DNA from: Epiperipatus broadwayi
Lineage: Eukaryota; Onychophora; Udeonychophora; Euonychophora; Peripatidae
Direction: 5' to 3'
Length of the DNA: 64,000 nt
NCBI GenBank assembly: GCA_028023455.1
Contig: JAQFVV010006306.1
Coordinates: 3,313,001 to 3,377,000, forward strand
In this document: in pieces, positions 57,295 to 64,000 of the stretch
How the letters are laid out: the number at the start of each line of letters is the position of its first letter
How positions within the stretch are numbered: position 1 is the first letter of the stretch
Notes under the pieces: generated by a model
What the model was told of the DNA's origin: nothing
What the model saw: the letters and a program-made list of their open reading frames with translations, nothing else
Databases searched by the model: none
Translations under genes and position numbers: made by a program

Positions 57295-57640
57295 GTTTTA
57301 GAAAGTATGTGAATCAAAACTTGATTTATATATATTTTTATAATAATCTATTTCAATATATAAAAAATAAACAGCATTTCTTTTTCATATATTTTGAGTC
57401 ACGTGATAGCATATATATATATATATTGATTTTTCACCCATCATTATATACATTGGGTTTTTTGGACAAAAAATATATAAATATGTGTTATTTTTTTCAT
57501 ATAAAATATAATTTACATTTTAGAATGTATATGATCCAAAACTTTTGATTTATATATATATATTTATTATAATGTTTTCAATAAATAAAATTAGCATTTC
57601 TTTTTCATATATTTTGAGTTACGTGATAGCATATATGCAT
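57295..57640 (+). repeat. Local direct duplication, about 220 bp period
   Basis: AGCATTTCTTTTTCATATAT then TTTGAGT(C/T)ACGTGATAGCA occurs near 57375 and 57592, with matching upstream AAACTT..GATTTATATATA. A weaker pair follows at 57882 and 57972 (TATGACAATT ... ATATGTT, ACAGCAT.TCTGTGTG). Confidence 0.7.
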
Positions 57641-58245
57641 ATATCTGTAATTGTAAAAGTGTACAGTTTGGGCCCCTTTTTTGAAAAAAAAAACAATGAA
57701 AAGGTTAATAACCAACTCATATTATTTTTTTATACATCAACATGCGTGTGTGAATTTTATGCATATTTTCAACATGGAATTAATTATGAAAAATATATTT
57801 TTAATAATTTTATTATTTTGACAAGTCATTATTTATATATCATTAAAATGTGATAACTTATTTTTTATTATTATTATTATATGACAATTTCCATATGTTA
57901 CAGCATGTCTGTGTGCTTATATGAATGCACATCCAGTAGACACATATATGTTAAAATTAATATTTTTTATTATGACAATTCAAATATGTTCATAAATTAT
58001 TATACAGCATTTCTGTGTGTTTATATATGTTTTATGCAAACCTATTGAGATATTTGTAAATCACAATGTGATAGCTGATTTATATTAATCAAAATCAGAA
58101 TGACAAATTTATACTTATGGCATACTCAGTGGATCTTAATTTCATTTTGTTATTAATAAATTGATATTTCATTGTTAAAATTATTCCAGTGAATTTACTA
58201 ATCCTAAAATATTATAAATTATTATATGTTGTATATATATCTATT
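57641..58245. other. AT-rich spacer
   Basis: Contains the weaker repeat pair at 57882/57972; otherwise nothing recognised. Confidence 0.4.
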
Positions 58246-58249
58246 GTTC

Positions 58250-59190
58250 ATTGTAACAGTTATAGAGGTTTTGTTCCTGAGATAGATTCATGCATAATGG
58301 TCTGTTATATAAAAGGGGTTTATATTTAGTGTTTATGGATATCCCATTGATGATAATTCTGTATTGATGCAAAGGGGATATCCTTTAAAATCCATACACT
58401 ATATTATATTTAGTTTAGTATTTATGAGTCCATTAAAGGTACTAAGAGGCATGAACAGTATGTTTTAATATTCCGGCATTATTTTTTTCTGTTGTATTCT
58501 TATGGTTGGAATTTACGTTTGTGCATCAAAATTGTGGTTTAAATAAATAATCTGCCCCAAGCTGGCAAGGGTTAATAATTAGCCAGGTCTATAGTAGACC
58601 TATTTGAAATCCAGTCACAAGATTGTCTGTTGATTTATTTTTATTGATTACTTATGATGATGAATGATTATTGCTGGTCTGTAATTCTGGTGAGCTTATA
58701 CTAATTTATACTGTTGGTGTTAATCTCTCATGCTTCATATGCAGGCTCATTTCTCATTCCTCATGCTCTTATATTAAATCATATTATTTGTATATTTAAA
58801 TTTTGTAATAACTGAAGATGATGATGATGAGTGTCATCACCTCAGGTTCACCCTATTAAGATTTGTACCATTACAAATAGGTGGTCCCTAAAGATGGCCA
58901 CCATAAGTACAAAAAATAGAGGTTCCACAAGATGGGTGACAATTGTAAATGGCAAACCATCATCATAAAATAAAACAAATATAACATTAAATATAAAAGA
59001 AATCAGCATGAGAGATCAGCACAGAACTATAAGTTTCACCAGAATTACACAAAAGTAATAATCATTCATCATCATGATTGATCAACAATAAAAATAAATC
59101 AAGTCAATCTTGTCACTGGATTTGAAAGCGGTTCACTATAGATCAGGCTAATTATTTAGCCACTGCCAAATCTAGGGCAGCAATGCAAAC
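58250..59190. repeat. Family F foldback
   Basis: 58250-58760 resembles families F copies 1 and 2 in order. Arms 58550-58750 and 58985-59185 are inverted. Shared blocks include GATGATGAATGATTATT, TGTAATTCTGGTGA, GATTTATTTTTATTG and TTGAAATCCAGT.ACAAGATTG. The loop (58760-58980) holds GATGATGATGATGA and GGTGGTCCCTAAAGATGGCC. Confidence 0.65.
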
Positions 59191-60059
59191 AATAATTATC
59201 TGGATCCACATACTGAGGTCCTACTTCACCAAACTACAACAATAAGTCAAATAATGATGACATACTAAAAACATCCTGACCATCATCAAACTTCTGGACA
59301 CATAGTACCATTAATGTGCTGGACAACTACAAATCCAGCTCAGGAAGTAAGAACTCTATAAGCTATTACTATGAGCAAGAGATTAAATAAATAAATAAAG
59401 CAAATTATGACACTTTAAATAATTCATAGGCTTACCCTACTATAAGTAAATAGTTTTAGTGGGATCATTTAAAAACATCCTAGAACTCTTAAGCTTTCAT
59501 AAATTAAAGTCACACACACTGCAATTTATGACACACAAATTGGATAGAATAAAGAAATTAAGAGTAAAAAATATTTTTAAAACAATTATTTAATAACTAA
59601 TTGATTAATAATAAACAAAAAAATGATATAGTATGAAATTTTAAACATTCATTTCATTCAAAAAATATATTTTCATAAAAATTATAATCCATCGATTTAT
59701 ATTTATAAATTAATTTTAATTCATTAAGTTATTTGGAAAACAACATTTTCAAAATCAAAGATAACAATCTTTGATTTACTTAATTAATATTTTGTTAAGT
59801 TTTTTTTTTTTTTTTTTTGGGGGGGGGTGAATGAAAAAAGAAAAACATGTTTCCAAAAAAAAAAAAAACAAATTAAATTTGACACTAATTAAATTTTCTA
59901 AAAACTATTTCATAATTTTGGGGAGAAAATTGACTGGATTAAAAAATTACATTTTACAATTTGAAAACTTTAACTTAATGAAAATATTTAAGATTATCAA
60001 TTCTTACAAAAAAAATATTTTTTACTATATATGAAAATTTAGTGTGCTCACAAAAATAT
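59191..60059. other. AT-rich spacer with a T20/G8 tract
   Basis: A poly-T run followed by G8 lies at about 59799-59827. The small plus frame 59831-60034 is lysine/asparagine-rich noise. Confidence 0.4.
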
Positions 60060-60690
60060 CTTTAACCATGATCTGATGCTTCTGCAGAGTTTTTCCCAAT
60101 ATTTCCAGTCTTTTTCTTAATGAATTTTGCACATGAACATGATTAATTTGTTTTTTTTTTGGTGTGCAGTATTTCATTTTCAGATTAATGATAGCAAAAA
60201 TTTATCCATTTTCTTTTAAATTTCCTATGCGATGATAATAGACTCATGCTTTCAGTTGCAGCTTACTTTAGGGGTAACTTCATCTTCTCTACATTTTTAT
60301 TTCAGTGAAGGCAGGTCACATGGAAGATGATATCTAGCCTTTAGCTGAATTTAGCACAGTTTTCAATGTACAAACCATGTTTATGACTAACCTCATAGGA
60401 TGCTAAAAGTTTGTTTAAAACTTCTGTTATACTATGGAATGGCTTAGTTAAAACTTCTGCTTCTTTATTCTTTAGCCACTGAATTAAGACTTGGCTATAT
60501 TTACTTCTTACCAGACACTCGAGTGTTTTAACTTATTCATCCTATTATTGTTTTCTAGAACAATCTTGTCTATAAGCCGATCATAATCTGTCCCCAACAT
60601 GATAGTTTTTATATCAGCCAATTAGGTAAATTTTGATAAATACAATTGTTGAGCCATTTTCCTCCTGAATCATAGACATTGAAAAACAAG
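60060..60690 (-). pseudogene. Unrecognised processed-pseudogene-like segment
   Basis: On the minus strand from 60657: MAQQLYLSKFT, stop, LADIKTIMLGTDYDRLIDKI, VLENNNRMNKLKHSSVW. Then in another frame QWLKNKEAEVLTKPFHSITE, VLNKLLASYEVSHKHGLYIE, and later LRKRLEILGKTLQKHQIMV. Residue variety suggests decayed protein-coding DNA without introns. I do not recognise the family; a retrocopy or a piece of an element are both possible. Confidence 0.25.
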
Positions 60691-61600
60691 TCAAGAACTT
60701 TTATTAACATCATAAAATTCTTGACATTCCTTTCTAATTAAAAAATTTTCTTGCAAAAAGAAAATAAGATAATCAGTTAATTGCACTGATTTGATTTTTT
60801 GCATTAAAGAGGGATAAAAAGAAAAGAAAAACAACTCTAATTAAAAATAAAATTTACAAAAGTATTAAAATTTTATTTTGTGTTTCTTTTTTAAAAGTAC
60901 TCTTAAAAAAATTAAAATTAATATTTATTAAATAATTTACAAAAAAGAGAATTTTTTTCTCTTCATAAATTTTCATAATTTACATTAAAACTACTAATTA
61001 ATTACAATTACTGAAGAGAGTGAGTTAAATAAACTTGTTTACATTCTTTTATAATTTTCTCTCCCTTCTATAATCATTTATAACTTATTAAAATATTCCC
61101 ATATTAGAATCATATTATTTAAGAAATTTAATATTTGAGAATTCTTATACTATCATATTGGGACTTAAAATATTTTGTTAAATAAAGATCAATTATAAAA
61201 AATATGTATGGGAAAATTAAACCCGAGAAACATGCTGCCAACTATCTCATTCTTTTTAGTGCAGCTCTGTAGTCAACTGATTCCACTATGTATCTTTTTT
61301 TTTGGCTTAAAATTATTTAATAGCTATAAAACATATTTTTACCTTGTATGTATTGCAATTTTATTATTTCAAAAAAATGTTAAATAAACCTCTCAGGCTG
61401 TTTACAAAATTACATGTCCACATAATGGTGGCTCTGTGGCATATTATTGGGGAAACATGAGCCAAAATTGCTACCAGAGTATCGCAACATCGATACTTAT
61501 ATAAAAGGGCAAGAATCAAATCTGACAGTAGCTCAATATTTTTTGATCATCGAAGGTTCACAGGCCACAATTTTGAACCTACAATGGCTAAATGGTTTAC
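60691..61600. other. AT-rich spacer
   Basis: No feature recognised, although 61420-61600 could be upstream sequence of the Penelope fragment that follows. Confidence 0.35.
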
Positions 61601-61604
61601 ACTG

Positions 61605-61717
61605 AGCACAATGACACCAAGTGCAAGATAAAGGAGGCATGCTATATAGCAGAAAACCCAAACTCCATCAATAGGAGAGATGCTTGCTTCTCCATTTTGA
61701 AAAAGTGGGCAATCTAG
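61605..61717 (+). pseudogene. Penelope-like C-terminal fragment
   Basis: The plus frame reads HNDTKCKIKEACYIAENPN, SINRRDACFSILKKWAI and a stop at 61715-61717. It aligns with NDHKRKIKEAFYINGN, AINRKDTCFEILKKWAT at 31606-31334 and with IKHKIKEACF at about 24030. Only the tail of the protein remains. Confidence 0.75.
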
Positions 61718-64000
61718 GTGTTTTTCATATATTTGCATACATCTTTATTAGACAAGCTAACAACAAACATTATTATTATGAGTTATAAATATGGGAACAC
61801 AAAGTTTCCAAAAGTGCTAAGCAATTATAAACTGTTAATATAGCTTCATGAATGTGCATTTCAAGCACAATATATAGATTAAAAATAAATTAGTAAATCA
61901 TGTTTTACTTAATATTTACATTTTTCAATTTAGTTTTCAGGCAGATTTCTATTATATATGATTAAAATTTTGATACTTATATATTATTCATTTGCCAGAA
62001 GCTTACCAGGCATTTTTTTTTAATTATGCATTTTCAGGGCCATCCAAGTATTTATGTTTTTTCTTAAATTTATTTTACTAAACACATGTTACTTGGTAAG
62101 TTTAAAAAATATTAACAAATCTCTTATAAATTCCATTTGCAACATTTAATTAATTCTTTCCCCCCTTTATATATAGTATAAATATTTACCAAATACGTAT
62201 TACTTATTACATTTTAAAAATATGAAGAAATTGATTATAAATTATTCTTAATTTTCAAAAATATTAATAAAGCTCTTATAAATTCCATTCACAAGATTTA
62301 ATTAATTTTTTTTCCTATAGCTATTATAATAAACAAATGTTAACACATGAATATTGTTATGATTTTTGTTTTATGTTTAGTGTAAGATTGCCACTGAGTG
62401 TCTTTGTTTTATTTTTTGGAAACATTTTGTCAAAACAATTAAAATGTGGAATCTTCCATTGACAGAAGAATATGCAGTAGATTCCAAAATTATATAATAT
62501 TAGCCAACAAGGGAGAATATTTCCACAGCAAAGATTGTTTGGTGGCTTGTGAAGAGACTGGTGAGTACTTTATTGTAACTGCTCCAGTTTACGGCAGTTT
62601 TATTAAATTTATTTTAATTATAATCAATTGTGATACTTTTGTGTAATTTCTTATATTTTTATAATAATATTAAAAAATAAAAGGAAATATTAAATATGAC
62701 AGCTTTTAGTTAGCCATATTGTTTTCAAGATTTATCTGATGCCCCTGAAAATGGATAATTAAAAAAATACCTGGCAAGCTTCCAGCGAAGAGATATATAT
62801 ATATGTAAGTACTAAAGTTTTTTATAATCATGTAATGAAATAAATTTGTATTTTTTTTTCTTGATATAAATTGTGCTATTTTATTTTATATGAAAAACAT
62901 ATGCTTTGATGATATCAACATCCTATTTAAATGGCTATCGTTTAAAAAATGGCAGAATTGTTTTAAGAAATTAAAACAAATATATTTTAAAGATTGCTAC
63001 AGCAAATAGTTATTTGTTTATATATAATAATAAAGAATCTTTTTTTAAAATATGTAATTGAAAACGAAGTACAGTAATTACGAGCCTTTCGCTATTTGTG
63101 ACGTCACATAATTCGGTGGGGAGTTACTACTTCCGTTTCAATTACAGATTTGTTTATATGTAAATTGATGATGATCACTGTACTGAATGGTCTTATATTT
63201 AATATATGTATTATAATTTATATATTTTTAATTTATATTTTTAAAAATATTTGACAAGTTATTAATTCTTCTTCATAATTTTCATTAAATAACAAAAATT
63301 ATTTGTTCATTCTTAAATCAAAAGCTATAAATAGTTACGCATTATTATTTAAATTCTCCAATAAAATATGTCAATATTATTTTTAATTAACCAACTCCAA
63401 TAAATTTTAATTAAATAACCAATATCAGTATTTTAATTAAACTAAAATTCATATTTTTATTAATTTTTTTCCCAATTTTTTAACATTATTTCTATACAGT
63501 TAAACTAAAACAAATATATACTTTGAGAACCAAATAATTGATTAAGAAACAAAAGCATTTTTAGAGCATCTGATAATGCGATTACCTTAAAATTGATTAT
63601 TTGGGATTTATTAAACTTGATTTCATATCAGTAATATATGCACTTTACCAATACATAAATATATATGTAATCATTTTAGAAACTGATGAAAATCTTCTAG
63701 AACCGTTTTTATTAAATTTAATTAACTTTATCGATTATATCATGCTAGATAATTAATTAAAATTAATGAAGATGATATTAGGAGATTTTCAATTGCTCCT
63801 AAAACTATTACATTTTAAAAGTCGTCATTTAAATATATTATTATATATATTTACCTTTCATTTTATAATGAACTGTATACCCAATATCAACTTTTCTTCA
63901 ACAATCTTCATAAGAAGGTTTCTGTATCTTTCTTTATTACCTTACTTCTATTGAGCTTTGCTTTCTACTATATGTTTTATTTATCTTTTTTCTATATTAT
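61718..64000. other. AT-rich spacer
   Basis: A diverged direct repeat (CTCTTATAAATTCCATT at 62123 and 62272, then ATTTAATTAATT) and the CRE-like site at 63099 are the only structures seen. The short frame at 62446-62646 contains AG and GT splice-like boundaries around AAGATTGTTTGGTGGCTTG but no family support. Confidence 0.4.
63099..63135 (+). promoter_or_regulatory. CRE-like and ETS-like sites in a GC-richer patch
   Basis: TGACGTCA (63099-63106) is a perfect CRE palindrome, followed 25 bp later by ACTTCCG, an ETS-type core. The patch 63080-63145 is richer in CG than its surroundings. Proximal promoters often combine these sites, but no transcript is visible beside it. Confidence 0.25.

Noticed and set aside
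62446-62646. Coding exon with AG/GT boundaries around GTTTGGTGGCTTGTGAAGAG
   Set aside because: The putative exon is about 32 bp, the frame has no recognisable motif, and the surrounding sequence is low-complexity.

Overview
This window looks like gene-poor, repeat-rich nuclear DNA from an animal. It is strongly AT-biased, has no bacterial gene layout, and carries long TA, TTA and ATCT microsatellites. It also holds animal-type retroelements: Penelope-like elements with a GIY-YIG domain, RTE/CR1-like LINEs, a tRNA-Gly-derived SINE and a hAT-type MITE. An invertebrate is likely, but I cannot name the phylum from sequence alone. No intact cellular protein-coding gene is visible. The coding traces are decayed retroelement ORFs plus a few unrecognised coding-like scraps.

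The main content is a set of repeat families, which I have named by letter. Family A has a unit of about 450 bp and occurs more than fifteen times, as direct dimers, as foldbacks and as short copies with 11-12 bp target duplications. Family B is a foldback group distantly related to A. Family C carries a hammerhead-ribozyme core and has a tRNA-like 3' module with a Pol III B box. Families D, E, F, G and I are further inverted-repeat families.

Layout: 1-4.6 kb holds F, B, G, three C elements and an A dimer. 5.8-13 kb holds a LINE tail, A copies and the E foldback. 13-24 kb is mostly AT-rich spacer with C, A and B copies. 24-28.4 kb holds two decayed Penelope-like elements, hit by a hAT MITE and a mini-A insertion. 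28.6-33 kb holds tRNA-like SINEs, an RTE LINE, a 700-bp inverted repeat of a Penelope 3' end, and B, A and I foldbacks. 33-45 kb holds A, G, C and F copies, a 360-bp ATCT array, a third Penelope fragment and another SINE. 45-50 kb holds D and three 5'-truncated LINE tails, each joined to A at the same point. 50-55.5 kb holds B and D copies and a possible 2.15-kb solo LTR. 55.5-64 kb is mostly spacer, with direct repeats, an F foldback, coding-like scraps and a Penelope C-terminal fragment.

The most interesting signal is that several families with little other similarity (A, B, C and I) carry a hammerhead-like core, CTGAYGA - short hairpin - GAAA. Many copies are also inverted, so a transcript would hold the core on a long snap-back stem. 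In family A the hairpin changes from GGC/GCC to AGC/GCT with pairing kept, as expected of a selected RNA. Penelope-like elements in animals are known to carry small hammerhead variants, and three decayed RT fragments of this class, plus two C-terminal ones, lie in the window. I infer that A, B and C are non-autonomous, ribozyme-bearing retroelements mobilised by Penelope-like or LINE machinery. A second candidate is a roughly 100-bp tRNA-Gly SINE whose ends extend the acceptor stem as an inverted repeat.
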